From positions 62,001-126,000 of the forward strand of contig NZ_KI519420.1 in the NCBI RefSeq assembly GCF_000482465.1: a stretch of 64,000 nt of DNA, in the 5' to 3' direction. The notes under the pieces were generated by a model. The model saw only the letters and a list, made by a program, of their open reading frames with translations, was not told where the DNA came from and ran no database searches. Source of the DNA: Runella limosa DSM 17973. Its GTDB lineage: Bacteria > Bacteroidota > Bacteroidia > Cytophagales > Spirosomataceae. The position numbers were made by a program, and so were the translations under genes. Of this stretch, positions 1 through 7,846 are shown one piece after another. Numbering within the stretch: position 1 is the first letter of the stretch; each line of letters starts with the position of its first letter.

Positions 1-118
1 TACAAGTAAAGCTACTAAGTTGGGGAGATGCGCGTGGAATCCCAAACATATTCGACGGAAAGGGGGTTTTTCTCGCTATATCGTAGAACTTTCCTTGTGA
101 TTTTTACCTCATCCCTAG

Positions 119-141
119 CCCCTCTCCTTGTTGGAGAGGGG
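119..141. repeat. GC-rich 9-bp hairpin
   Basis: A perfect 9-bp inverted repeat (CCCCTCTCC / GGAGAGGGG) with a 5-nt loop lies downstream of the last gene of the leftward operon. No T-run follows on either strand, so it is more likely a dispersed palindromic element than a clear intrinsic terminator. The 118 bases before it show no gene. Confidence 0.4.
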
Positions 142-178
142 GACTGCTATAAGGGTTGGTGTGGAGGTTAGGTCGGGA

Positions 179-874
179 TTAGTCTTTTTTCCGAACATAT
201 ACGTTATTACTAATCGACTCCAAGCGGATGTCAGGACCACCGCCATTGACGGAGCCTTCTAACAAGTAACCTACTATCGGATTTTTTTGGCGTTTGGACT
301 TGAAGTCAATGTCTAAGTCGGTATAAACTTCGCCCGTAATGGTTTTCATGGCCAAATTAGCTCCTTTTGATTTAGGCAAACTATAATCAATGTAGCCGCT
401 GATGCTCTTGGCAAAAACGGGAGCCGCTGCCCCTTGAATGTCCACGTTGCCGTTGATGGTTTCGAGTTTTAATTTGGCATTGCGGGGCAAAAACACCTGA
501 TAATGAATCGTGCTACAAACGTACATGTCCTGGCCGTCGCGCTGGGTACGCCAGCTGTGTTTTGAGTCGGGACAGTCTTCGGCTTTGCCTTTTTTTAGAA
601 TTTCGTTGTCAAAATTGGTTTTTAGGCTAATCTCTTGGGCAGTTGTGGTGTTTTCTACGGTCAACCCGTCGTTAAGTCGGCCGCCGTTGATAAGAACCGA
701 AATCCGAACCGACACTTCGGCCTTGTCCCAATACCGTACCCGAATACTATCCGCAAACTTGAGGTTAAGGTTGACGGTTTGGTCGGCGGCGTACGGAAAT
801 TGTTTTGTAATAATTTTTTGAGCAAAAATTGCGTTTGTTAACAAACTAAGTACAACAAATATGATTGGTTTCAT
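179..874 (-). CDS. Secreted beta-strand-rich protein (DUF4097-like), paralogue 1
   Basis: A 231-aa exported protein of unknown function. Residues 1-18 form a signal peptide ending in AIFA-Q. The mature part has many short beta-strand segments with NGN- and SG-type turns, like DUF4097 (putative adhesin, beta-helix-like) proteins. C101 and C120 are also present in the next gene (C102, C121) and may form a disulfide. GEVYTDLD at 181-188 and the C-terminal VYVRKK are shared by all five paralogues in this window. It is the last gene of a leftward operon headed by an ECF sigma factor and anti-sigma factor, with a 21-bp gap to the preceding gene. An envelope or surface role is inferred from the signal peptide and the operon. 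Confidence 0.75.
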   Translation of the reverse strand: MKPIIFVVLSLLTNAIFAQKIITKQFPYAADQTVNLNLKFADSIRVRYWDKAEVSVRISVLINGGRLNDGLTVENTTTAQEISLKTNFDNEILKKGKAEDCPDSKHSWRTQRDGQDMYVCSTIHYQVFLPRNAKLKLETINGNVDIQGAAAPVFAKSISGYIDYSLPKSKGANLAMKTITGEVYTDLDIDFKSKRQKNPIVGYLLEGSVNGGGPDIRLESISNNVYVRKKD

Positions 875-895
875 GGCTGTATGAATTGGGTAAGG

Positions 896-1594
896 TTAGT
901 TTTGTTTACGAATAAATAGATTACTGACGGTGGATTCGAGATATACTTCAGCACCACCTCCGTTGACGGTTCCTTCCAGAGCGTAGCCTGTATATGGGTC
1001 CCTTGTCACTTTGGTTTTAAAATCAATGTCTAAGTCGGTATAAACTTCGCCCCGTATTGTTTTTATGGCCAGATTTGCTCCTTGGGTTTCCAGCCAACTG
1101 AAATCTACAAAACCGATCACCGCTTTGGCAAAAACAGTCGTCTCCGCTCCTCGCATAATAATGTTACCAGTGACAGTCTCAATTTTCAGTTTGGCCTGCC
1201 GTGGGAGATACACTTGGTAGTTGATGATTCCGCAGGCATAATACTTCTGTCCATTACCAGTATATGATAAATGTGTTCTCGGCCCTGGACAATCTTCTTC
1301 TTTACTTTGTATAAAAAGGGCTTTATCAAAGTCGGTTGTCACAGAAATTTCTTTGTCGTTAGACACCGTTTCTACTACCAACAAATCATTTAATTTCCCT
1401 TGATTAATCACTGCTTCTATCCGTACGGATACTTCCGCTTTGTCCCAATAGTGCACCTGAATCGTATCGGCATATTTAAAATTGAGATTGACGGCTTGGT
1501 TAGAGGAAAATACGAGCTGTTTTTCGATGATTTTCTGGGCAAAAGCCGAAGAAATCGACAAGATATACAGCAGCAGGAGGACGGCTGGTTTCAT
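896..1594 (-). CDS. Secreted beta-strand-rich protein (DUF4097-like), paralogue 2
   Basis: A 232-aa exported protein, the closest paralogue of the gene at 179-874. The two align over their whole length, share KIITKQ/KIIEKQ after the signal peptide, YWDKAEVSVRI near residue 50, a Cys pair (C102, C121) and GEVYTDLDIDFK near residue 182. The signal peptide covers residues 1-19 (ends SAFA-Q). The gene starts 6 bp after the stop of the gene upstream, so co-transcription is very likely. The pair looks like a recent tandem duplication. No catalytic motif is visible. A structural or adhesive role in the periplasm or on the surface is only a guess from the DUF4097-like fold pattern. Confidence 0.75.
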   Translation of the reverse strand: MKPAVLLLLYILSISSAFAQKIIEKQLVFSSNQAVNLNFKYADTIQVHYWDKAEVSVRIEAVINQGKLNDLLVVETVSNDKEISVTTDFDKALFIQSKEEDCPGPRTHLSYTGNGQKYYACGIINYQVYLPRQAKLKIETVTGNIIMRGAETTVFAKAVIGFVDFSWLETQGANLAIKTIRGEVYTDLDIDFKTKVTRDPYTGYALEGTVNGGGAEVYLESTVSNLFIRKQN

Positions 1595-1600
1595 AATGGG

Positions 1601-2380
1601 CTACAGATTTTGTTTCCGTAAATAAATATTGCTGCTGATGCTGCTAAGTTTAATCGCTACGCCACCGCCGTTGGTGGTTGCGTTGATGCTGTGGCCACCG
1701 CCCACACGTGACATACCTTCTTTAGCATTTTTCAAGTCAAGGTCTAAATCGGTGTAAATTTCACCACTGATCGACTTCATGCTAAGGCTTGATTTGGCAT
1801 TGGCGGGCAGGCTCACGTCAATAGCGCTGCTGATGGACGAAATGGCGCTGGGTTTTTCTTGGTTGAGGCTGGAATACACCACTTTGATGTCGCCATTGGT
1901 ACTATTGGCTACGACGGGTCCCGTAACATTGAGGAGGTCAATCTTGCCATTGTTGGTTTTTATTTCCAAATCACCATCTACGTTGCTGATAGAAATGTTG
2001 CCTCCGTTCCAGTTGACCTGCTCGTACAAAATCGCTACTTTCTTGGGAACCTTGAGTATATACGATGTCGATTTGCGCGATGCTTTTTCGATTTTTAAGC
2101 CATTGCCTTGGTTGGTGACGGCCAGTCCGATGCCTGTATTATCGACCGCCGAGTTGTACAACGACCGCAGTCCTTTGGCTTGTTCGGGCGGGTCCTGAAA
2201 ACCGTTCCCCTTGATAATGAGCTCGTCGCCGTCGTAGCCCTCAATTTTTAAGTGGCTCGCATCCATTTCGATACTGATTTTACGGTCTTTGCTGTTGGCT
2301 AGCTTCGTTTTAAATTCTTGGGCAAAAAGTCCCACGCTGCACCCCATCCACAGGGCGCATACTAACACGGTTGATTTCAT
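1601..2380 (-). CDS. Secreted DUF4097-like beta-helix protein, paralogue 3
   Basis: 259 aa from the ATG at 2380. An in-frame GTG seven codons upstream is possible but would spoil the signal peptide, which starts MKSTVLVCALWMG and ends GLFA-Q. The middle shows the repeated strand-turn pattern of DUF4097 proteins (NGG-NISISNVDGDLEIKT, NNGKIDLLNVTG, NSTNGDIKV), which predicts a right-handed beta-helix-like stack. GEIYTDLDLDL and the final NIYLRKQ match the other four paralogues. It is third in the leftward sigma-factor operon, 30 bp after the anti-sigma gene, and lacks the Cys pair of the two genes that follow. Its function is unknown. It is probably an output of the sigma factor that heads its operon. 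Confidence 0.75.
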   Translation of the reverse strand: MKSTVLVCALWMGCSVGLFAQEFKTKLANSKDRKISIEMDASHLKIEGYDGDELIIKGNGFQDPPEQAKGLRSLYNSAVDNTGIGLAVTNQGNGLKIEKASRKSTSYILKVPKKVAILYEQVNWNGGNISISNVDGDLEIKTNNGKIDLLNVTGPVVANSTNGDIKVVYSSLNQEKPSAISSISSAIDVSLPANAKSSLSMKSISGEIYTDLDLDLKNAKEGMSRVGGGHSINATTNGGGVAIKLSSISSNIYLRKQNL

Positions 2381-2410
2381 GGTTTTTGAGTGCTTACGCA
2401 CCGTTAATTG

Positions 2411-3169
2411 TTAGGTATTATTCGTTTGTTTTTCTTGTTTTAGGTGGAAAACCCCTTCTTCGGCTTTGAGGCGTACAATTTCCAGTACTTTTTGATTTTG
2501 CGCCAAACGGAGCATTTCGGAGGCCGCTCGTTTTTCTTTCATCAGTACCAATGCCTCGATGAGCGCCAATTGGATACTCGGGTCGGTTTGAATTTTTAAT
2601 GATTGAATCAGCCCTTCGCGCACCATCGGCTCATTTTCAAAGCGTTGCAGCGCTTGGCAAGCCGCGAGACGGACGTTGACGTTTTCGTCAAAATTCATGG
2701 TATTGAGCAAAATCTGCGTAATTTCTTCGTCGCCTTGCGCCAATTCGTAACTCTGATTGACGGCCAAAATGCGTTCACTCGCCGACGTTTGCTCAGGAGC
2801 TTGTAAGGTTTTTTTCATTTCAGCCACTTGGCTATTTTCTTCCAAAAGCCCTCCTTGGCGGTGCGTGTACCAAATCCCCGCCCCAAAACCTACCACCAAC
2901 AAAGTCAGACTGGCGGCGATTCGTAAGCCCCACGAGTTCAACGAGCGCACCTTGCTTCGTTTGCTAAGTTGTGTCACCGCGCGATAACTCACTCCCGCCG
3001 AAGGCTGTTCTTTGCGCGTTTGGGCAAAATACCGAAACTGCTTGGCCTCGTTTTCTAGGTGAGCAGGAACATTTTCGCTCAAAAAGAAAGCGCGTAATTG
3101 TTGCTCTTCTTCCAAGGTTGTTTCGCCTTCGTAATATTTTTCTATCAATTGTTCAATGTCCAGATTCAT
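2411..3169 (-). CDS. Membrane anti-sigma factor with HEAT repeats (zinc-less type)
   Basis: 252 aa. The N-terminal cytoplasmic part (IEKYYEGETTLEEEQQL, about residues 9-25) is the zinc-free helical motif common in Bacteroidota anti-sigma proteins. A single membrane helix spans about 81-101. The C-terminal part (about 140-245), predicted to lie outside the cytoplasm, holds HEAT-like repeats such as DENVNVRLAACQALQRF. The start overlaps the end of the sigma-factor gene by 17 bp, which indicates translational coupling and supports the pairing. The likely role is to hold the sigma factor at the membrane until an envelope signal is sensed by the HEAT domain. The C-terminal half closely resembles that of the protein at 6130-6948, although the N-terminal modules differ. 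Confidence 0.8.
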   Translation of the reverse strand: MNLDIEQLIEKYYEGETTLEEEQQLRAFFLSENVPAHLENEAKQFRYFAQTRKEQPSAGVSYRAVTQLSKRSKVRSLNSWGLRIAASLTLLVVGFGAGIWYTHRQGGLLEENSQVAEMKKTLQAPEQTSASERILAVNQSYELAQGDEEITQILLNTMNFDENVNVRLAACQALQRFENEPMVREGLIQSLKIQTDPSIQLALIEALVLMKEKRAASEMLRLAQNQKVLEIVRLKAEEGVFHLKQEKQTNNT

Positions 3170-3671
3170 ACGCCTGAATTTTTAAAAACTTATCCCGTAC
3201 CTCTTTCCGCGCTCGCGACAACACTACCCGAATGTGGTTGACGTTCATCCCCGTTACTTGCTCTATTTCCTCAAAAGAGTACTCCTCTACGTCGCGCAAA
3301 TGCAGAATCAGCTTGGCCGTTTCGGGTAATTCGTCTATCAGTTTGCGCATCAGCGCCGCGCTGTCTGATAGCTCCACCTGCTGGTAGGGCGATACTTTCT
3401 GCTCTTCTACGTCTTCCCAATTGGCTTCCCCTGCGCGACTTTGCCATTCTTTTGATTTGAGCTTGTCGAGGCAGAGGTTGCGGGTCATTTGTACGGCAAA
3501 CGCTTCTACGTTTTGGTACGATTCTAACTGTTGACGATGGGACCAAAGCTTCATCAATACTTCTTGCAACGTATCCTCGGCTTCTTCGCGGTTGTGAAGA
3601 AACAACTTGGCCAACCTAAAAAGGCGGCCTTGCGTCGGGAGGATGAGTTGGGTAAACGCTTTGAGTTCCAT
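3153..3671 (-). CDS. ECF-type RNA polymerase sigma factor (sigma A of this window)
   Basis: 172 aa, a normal size for an ECF sigma factor. Region 2 is visible as AEDTLQEVLMKLW (about residues 31-43), and region 4 as the helix-turn-helix YSFEEIEQVTGMNVNHIRVV near residues 131-150. It directs RNA polymerase to a small set of promoters. It heads a leftward operon with its anti-sigma factor (17-bp overlap) and three secreted proteins. A candidate self-activated promoter lies just upstream, with TGTAAT and CGTCTA spaced 16 bp apart. The divergent operon at 5565-8689 has the same layout, so the two systems probably arose by duplication. Confidence 0.92.
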   Translation of the reverse strand: MELKAFTQLILPTQGRLFRLAKLFLHNREEAEDTLQEVLMKLWSHRQQLESYQNVEAFAVQMTRNLCLDKLKSKEWQSRAGEANWEDVEEQKVSPYQQVELSDSAALMRKLIDELPETAKLILHLRDVEEYSFEEIEQVTGMNVNHIRVVLSRARKEVRDKFLKIQAYESGH

Positions 3672-3681
3672 TTCAAAAGCA

Positions 3682-3710
3682 TAGACGAGCGAGCCGAAAA
3701 AACATTACAA
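3682..3710 (-). promoter_or_regulatory. Candidate ECF promoter of the leftward sigma operon
   Basis: On the minus strand TTGTAATG (3710-3703) is followed after a 16-bp spacer by CGTCTA (3687-3682), 11 bp before the sigma-factor ATG. TGTAA...CGTCTA resembles promoters used by ECF sigma factors in Bacteroidota, so autoregulation is likely. The very short leader is the main doubt. Confidence 0.45.
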
Positions 3711-3848
3711 GTGATTGGTAACTTTTTTTGAATTTATCTGCAAAATGTTGTGGGTGACTACATAGCTATGTTTTCTATGTGTCTATTCTAGTGTGCTCTA
3801 TGTGTTTTAAATGCGTTTAACCTGAAACTCAAAGAAGTTGAGGTGGAT

Positions 3849-3888
3849 CTGTAACCTTCTTCGGTAACAGAAGTTTCCACATACAAAT
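3849..3888 (+). promoter_or_regulatory. 40-bp ECF-promoter-like element, copy 1
   Basis: This block begins CTGTAACCTTCTT and ends TTTCCACATACAAAT. It matches the block at 5502-5541 at 32 of 40 positions by eye, with the mismatches concentrated in the middle. Here it ends 28 bp before the hydrolase start, and the second copy ends 23 bp before a sigma-factor start. A conserved -35-like GTAACC plus a conserved downstream block, with a free spacer between them, is what a shared ECF promoter would look like. Confidence 0.55.
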
Positions 3889-3916
3889 TTTCCAAAACCA
3901 TTCTCTATTATTTTGT

Positions 3917-5458
3917 ATGAAAAAGAAAATCATTTTCATTATCCGTCAGGTTTTATTGCTTTTGATTACTGTTCGCTTCGGCTTTGCTCAGAATGAAACT
4001 CTTATGAGTAAAAAAGTAGCCCGCATAGATTCTTTTATAACATCACTGGCCACGCATCATTTATTCAATGGCAGTGTTTTGGTAGCCGAAGAGGGAAAAG
4101 TTATTTATAAAAAATCAGTAGGATATGCTGATTTTGGGCGTGGCATTCCCAATACCGATACTACTCATTTTAACTTGGCTTCTTTAGCCAAACCTTTTAC
4201 GGCCATTGCTGTGCTACAATTAGTACAAAAAGGAAAGCTAAGACTAGAAGATACTTTTGTTACCTATTTTCCCACTTTTTTATACTCAGGTATTACAATT
4301 CGCCACTTATTAACTCAAACCTCGGGCATTCCTGTGGTAGAACAGTACGAAGATGAATATATTAAAGCACATCCAAATGAGATTATTAGTAATCAGAAAG
4401 CATACGAACATCTACTCACCTTGAAAAAACCGTTGAACTTTACTGAGGGAAGTCGCTGGCAATATAATAATGCTAATTATTTCTTGTTGGCTATGTTGGT
4501 GGAGAAGATAAGTCAAACCTCTTTTGCTGCCTATATGAAAAAGAATGTTTTCACGCCCGCTGGGATGAACAAAACGTATGTTCGAGAAGCTGGCATGGTG
4601 AATACATTGCGTTATTCTTTGCCCAATTTTTATAGCCCGACGTACCACAACGTTGATTCGCTGAATCCTGTGAAACACTATACATACTATCATTTAGGCA
4701 GCTTGATAGGCCCTAACAATATAGTAAGTACTTTAGAAGATTTATGGAGTTTTGATAAAGCTTTTGCCGTGGGTAAGCTTATCCCTTTGGCATTGATGGA
4801 TGCTGCCTTTACGCCCGTTACCTTGAATGATGGAAAGCCGTTTCGCATGGGCAGCAGCACGCGTTCCTATGGCTTCGGTTGGAATGTATATACAAGCAAG
4901 ACACAACCCGTGGATACATCTATTTTTCACGATGGGCGTATTGTTGGTCTCACTACTTTTCTGCATCGAAACCTCACTAAAAAACAGACTATTATCTTTT
5001 ATGACAACACTGACAATAATCCGATACAAGTCATGGTTTCTATTTCCAACATGTTGAACGGAAGTCCACCTTTACCCGTTCGGCTCACTCAATCATTGGC
5101 AAAGCGCTATGGGGAGGTGTTGGTCACAAAAGGCATTGACGCCGCCGCCGCTATGTTTAATCAATTAAAGAATGATAGTGCAAATTATCACGTGGATGAG
5201 CTGGAAATGAATCGCTTAGGTTATGATTTGCTCAAAGCTCCCTTCCCCAATCATCATGAATTGTCATTGGAAGTATTTAAAATTAATACGTTGCTTTATC
5301 CAAAAAGCGGTAATACTTACGACAGTTACGCGCAGGCGTTGGCCCAAAGCGGCAAGAAAGAAGCGGCCATTGCCATGTATCAAAAGTCCATCGTATTATC
5401 ACCCAAGAATGAGGATGGAAAACGGGCATTGAAGAGATTATTGGAACAAAAGGAATGA
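3917..5458 (+). CDS. Secreted class C beta-lactamase-fold serine hydrolase with TPR tail
   Basis: 513 aa. The signal peptide is at residues 1-24 (ends FGFA-Q). The beta-lactamase/penicillin-binding-protein-like domain covers about 35-380, with the SxxK nucleophile motif SLAK at 89-92, a YxN motif YNN at 183-185, and HDG in place of the KTG triad. One or two TPR-like helices sit at the C-terminus (SYAQALAQSGKKEAAIAMYQ). Such proteins are usually peptidases, esterases or lactamase relatives acting in the periplasm; the substrate cannot be told. The gene lies alone between two divergent sigma operons and shares a 40-bp promoter-like block with the right-hand sigma gene, so it is probably in that regulon. 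By eye it is more AT-rich than its neighbours. Confidence 0.85.
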   Translation: MKKKIIFIIRQVLLLLITVRFGFAQNETLMSKKVARIDSFITSLATHHLFNGSVLVAEEGKVIYKKSVGYADFGRGIPNTDTTHFNLASLAKPFTAIAVLQLVQKGKLRLEDTFVTYFPTFLYSGITIRHLLTQTSGIPVVEQYEDEYIKAHPNEIISNQKAYEHLLTLKKPLNFTEGSRWQYNNANYFLLAMLVEKISQTSFAAYMKKNVFTPAGMNKTYVREAGMVNTLRYSLPNFYSPTYHNVDSLNPVKHYTYYHLGSLIGPNNIVSTLEDLWSFDKAFAVGKLIPLALMDAAFTPVTLNDGKPFRMGSSTRSYGFGWNVYTSKTQPVDTSIFHDGRIVGLTTFLHRNLTKKQTIIFYDNTDNNPIQVMVSISNMLNGSPPLPVRLTQSLAKRYGEVLVTKGIDAAAAMFNQLKNDSANYHVDELEMNRLGYDLLKAPFPNHHELSLEVFKINTLLYPKSGNTYDSYAQALAQSGKKEAAIAMYQKSIVLSPKNEDGKRALKRLLEQKE

Positions 5459-5501
5459 CTTCGCAGAAGTCTAACCTTTTTAGAAAAAAAATAAAATTTT
5501 C

Positions 5502-5541
5502 CTGTAACCTTCTTTCACTTCAGGAGTTTCCACGTACAAAT
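5502..5541 (+). promoter_or_regulatory. 40-bp ECF-promoter-like element, copy 2 (upstream of sigma B)
   Basis: The block CTGTAACCTTCTT...TTTCCACGTACAAAT lies 23 bp before the TTG start of the sigma gene. The match with 3849-3888 covers both ends and not the middle. Its position before a sigma gene suggests autoregulation and makes the hydrolase gene a likely co-target. Confidence 0.55.
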
Positions 5542-5564
5542 CACCTACAAACAGCCATCATCGC

Positions 5565-6140
5565 TTGAATACACTATCGGATAACGCACTCATGCTTAAA
5601 GTAAAAGCGGGAGATTTGGACAAGATGGGACTGCTCTTTGAGCGCTACCATCGGCCGTTATTCGCTTTTTTATACCACATGACGGGGCAAGCCCACGCTT
5701 GCGAAGATTTGGTACAAAATGTATTTTACCGAATGCTCAAGTACCGACATACGTTTAACGGCGACGGAGAGTTCAGAACGTGGATGTATCATTTGGCGCG
5801 GAATATTTTGAATGATTCGTTTCGTCAACAAGAACGCTGGGGCGGACGCGCCTACGATATTGCCGACTTGTCGGATCGCCTTGGAGGAGGAATCGCCGCC
5901 GATGAACAACTGGAAAAAGAACAAGAATTGGATGCCTTGCAACAAGCCATGGCGCGGCTTAGTCCCGATCACCGCGAAGTGTTGGTTTTGAGCCGATACC
6001 AAGAATTAAAATACGAAGAAATTGCGCGTATTCTGAACATTACCGAAGGCGCAGTGAAAGTACGGGTACACCGAGCGCTGGGAGAATTGAAAAAGAATTT
6101 TTTGACATCAGAAAAAGGAAGCAAAGCTCATGAACTGTGA
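5565..6140 (+). CDS. ECF-type RNA polymerase sigma factor (sigma B of this window)
   Basis: 191 aa from a TTG start. The TTG is preferred over the ATG at 5592 because the extra residues (DNALMLKVKAGD) fit the usual N-terminus of this family. Region 2 is visible at ACEDLVQNVFYRML (about residues 46-59), and region 4 at YEEIARILNITEGAVKVRVH (about 149-168). The gene overlaps the anti-sigma gene by 11 bp, which indicates coupled translation. Two secreted DUF4097-like proteins follow in the same operon. It mirrors the leftward sigma operon but is only distantly similar to that sigma factor, so the two may answer different signals. Confidence 0.92.
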   Translation: MNTLSDNALMLKVKAGDLDKMGLLFERYHRPLFAFLYHMTGQAHACEDLVQNVFYRMLKYRHTFNGDGEFRTWMYHLARNILNDSFRQQERWGGRAYDIADLSDRLGGGIAADEQLEKEQELDALQQAMARLSPDHREVLVLSRYQELKYEEIARILNITEGAVKVRVHRALGELKKNFLTSEKGSKAHEL

Positions 6141-6948
6141 ACAAGCAAAAGAACGGCTAACGGGCTGGCTGACCAACGAACTAACGGAGTCCGAACAAAC
6201 AGCCATACATATTCATTTGAAAGAGTGCGCCGAGTGCAAAGCCGCGTTTGAAGCCGACCGCCAACTGTGGCAGCTCATGGGAAAAGTCCCCGCACCCAAA
6301 GCCAACACCGAGCAAATGCGCGAAGGGTTTTATGCCATGCTTGAAACCTATAAACAAACCGAAGCCCCATCGAGTCGGAGTCAGTGGAAGGAGGTTTTTG
6401 AGAAAATACAACAACTCTGGACGCCTCGTTTGGCCTTGCGGGTGGCTTATAGTGTGTGTTTGATGAGTGTGGGCGTGCTGGGCGGGTATTTTCTGATGCG
6501 TCCCAAAGAAGTAGCGTATCAAGAAAAAATGGACACCCTCACCAAAGAAGTGCAAGAAATGCGTCAGATGATGATGCTTTCGCTGATTGACAATCCATCG
6601 GCCAGCGAGCGCCTGAAAGCGGTGAGTTATACCAAAGAAATTACGGATGTGGACGACAAAGTAGTACAAGCGCTCTTCACAACGCTCAACAACGACCCGA
6701 ACGTAAACGTGCGCCTCGTAACGCTGGAGGCATTGGCCGAACTGGCCCATGACCCCGACGTTCGGCAAGGGTTGGTGCTGTCGTTGACAAAACAAGAATC
6801 ACCTTTGGTACAAGTGGCGCTGGCCGACGTGATGGTAAAACTCCAAGAAAAACGCTCTATTAAAGCCTTCAAACAAATGCTTCGCCGCGATGACTTAAAC
6901 GATTTGGTGAAAAGCAAACTTCAACAAACCATCAAAGACTTATCATAA
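6130..6948 (+). CDS. Zinc-finger membrane anti-sigma factor with HEAT repeats
   Basis: 272 aa. The N-terminal cytoplasmic anti-sigma domain has the H-x3-C-x2-C zinc motif (H29, C33, C36). One membrane helix spans about 101-122, followed by a short helical stretch. HEAT-like repeats run from about 160 to 265 (DPNVNVRLVTLEALAEL, SPLVQVALADVMVKL). The likely role is to bind sigma B until an envelope signal releases it. The HEAT domain resembles that of the protein at 2411-3169, whose N-terminal domain lacks the zinc motif. This suggests domain swapping on a common sensor. The start overlaps the sigma gene, and the next gene begins 24 bp after its stop. Confidence 0.85.
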   Translation: MNCEQAKERLTGWLTNELTESEQTAIHIHLKECAECKAAFEADRQLWQLMGKVPAPKANTEQMREGFYAMLETYKQTEAPSSRSQWKEVFEKIQQLWTPRLALRVAYSVCLMSVGVLGGYFLMRPKEVAYQEKMDTLTKEVQEMRQMMMLSLIDNPSASERLKAVSYTKEITDVDDKVVQALFTTLNNDPNVNVRLVTLEALAELAHDPDVRQGLVLSLTKQESPLVQVALADVMVKLQEKRSIKAFKQMLRRDDLNDLVKSKLQQTIKDLS

Positions 6949-6972
6949 TTTAACCATCCAATCTGTATAGCC

Positions 6973-7842
6973 ATGAAACAAATCATTCTCCCCTTGTTAG
7001 TGGGAGTGGTGCTCTCTTGTGCCCATTCTTCCGCTCAAAATCAAGAATTTAAAGAACACACAACCAAAGAGTTTACTTTGCCACAAAATGCGGCCAGTAG
7101 CACCTTGACCATTTACAACATCAGCGGTTCCATCAAAGTTGAAGGGTATTCTGGTGATAAGGTAATCATCGACGTGGACAAAACCATTTCGGGCAAAACC
7201 AGCGAAATTTTGGAGCAAGGAAAAGCAGAATTTAAGTTTGTATTGGAACAAAAAGCGGATACTGTGATGGCCTACATCATCGAACCGTTTGATTCGCGCC
7301 CTAACCGTAGCTGGAACGACCGCAACAACAATCGGCACATCGAATACCGCTACAATTTGGATTTTAAGGTGAAAGTGCCTTATTCGATGAACCTGCACGT
7401 ATCGACCGTCAACGGTGGGGACGTACTGGTGAGCGACGTGACAGGGATGCTGGAGGTTGGAAACGTAAATGGTGCCATTACGTTGAAAAATGTCAAAGGC
7501 GCGACTAAGTTACGAACCGTCAACGGCAACGTGGACGCCAACTACACGGCTATTCCGCCAGGCCAGTCTTCGTACAAAACCCTCAACGGCGATATCCGTA
7601 TCAGTTACCCCGCTGCATTGTCGGCCGACTGCGAGTTTAAAAGCTTCCGAGGTGAATTTTACACCGACTTTGACAATGTAGAAACCTTACCCGTGAAAGT
7701 GGTAAAAAATCAGGAACAACGAGGCGATAAAACCACGGTCTATAAGCTTAATACCGAAACATCGGTTCGGATTGGAAACGGCGGAAAGCTGTTCCGCTTT
7801 GAAACATTTAACGGAAATATTTATATCAAGAAACAATCATAA
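6973..7842 (+). CDS. Secreted DUF4097-like beta-helix protein, paralogue 4
   Basis: 289 aa with an N-terminal signal. The signal could be cleaved at SAQ as a normal secretory peptide or at VLSC as a weak lipobox, and the sequence does not decide between them. The mature protein has short strand-turn repeats (VNGGDVLVSDVTG, VNGAITLKNVKG, VNGNVDANYTA), typical of DUF4097 putative adhesins with a predicted beta-helix. GEFYTDFD near residue 223 and the final NIYIKKQ are shared with the other four paralogues. It follows the anti-sigma gene by 24 bp and precedes another paralogue by 4 bp. It is probably a structural product of the sigma B response. Confidence 0.78.
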   Translation: MKQIILPLLVGVVLSCAHSSAQNQEFKEHTTKEFTLPQNAASSTLTIYNISGSIKVEGYSGDKVIIDVDKTISGKTSEILEQGKAEFKFVLEQKADTVMAYIIEPFDSRPNRSWNDRNNNRHIEYRYNLDFKVKVPYSMNLHVSTVNGGDVLVSDVTGMLEVGNVNGAITLKNVKGATKLRTVNGNVDANYTAIPPGQSSYKTLNGDIRISYPAALSADCEFKSFRGEFYTDFDNVETLPVKVVKNQEQRGDKTTVYKLNTETSVRIGNGGKLFRFETFNGNIYIKKQS

Positions 7843-7846
7843 TTGT

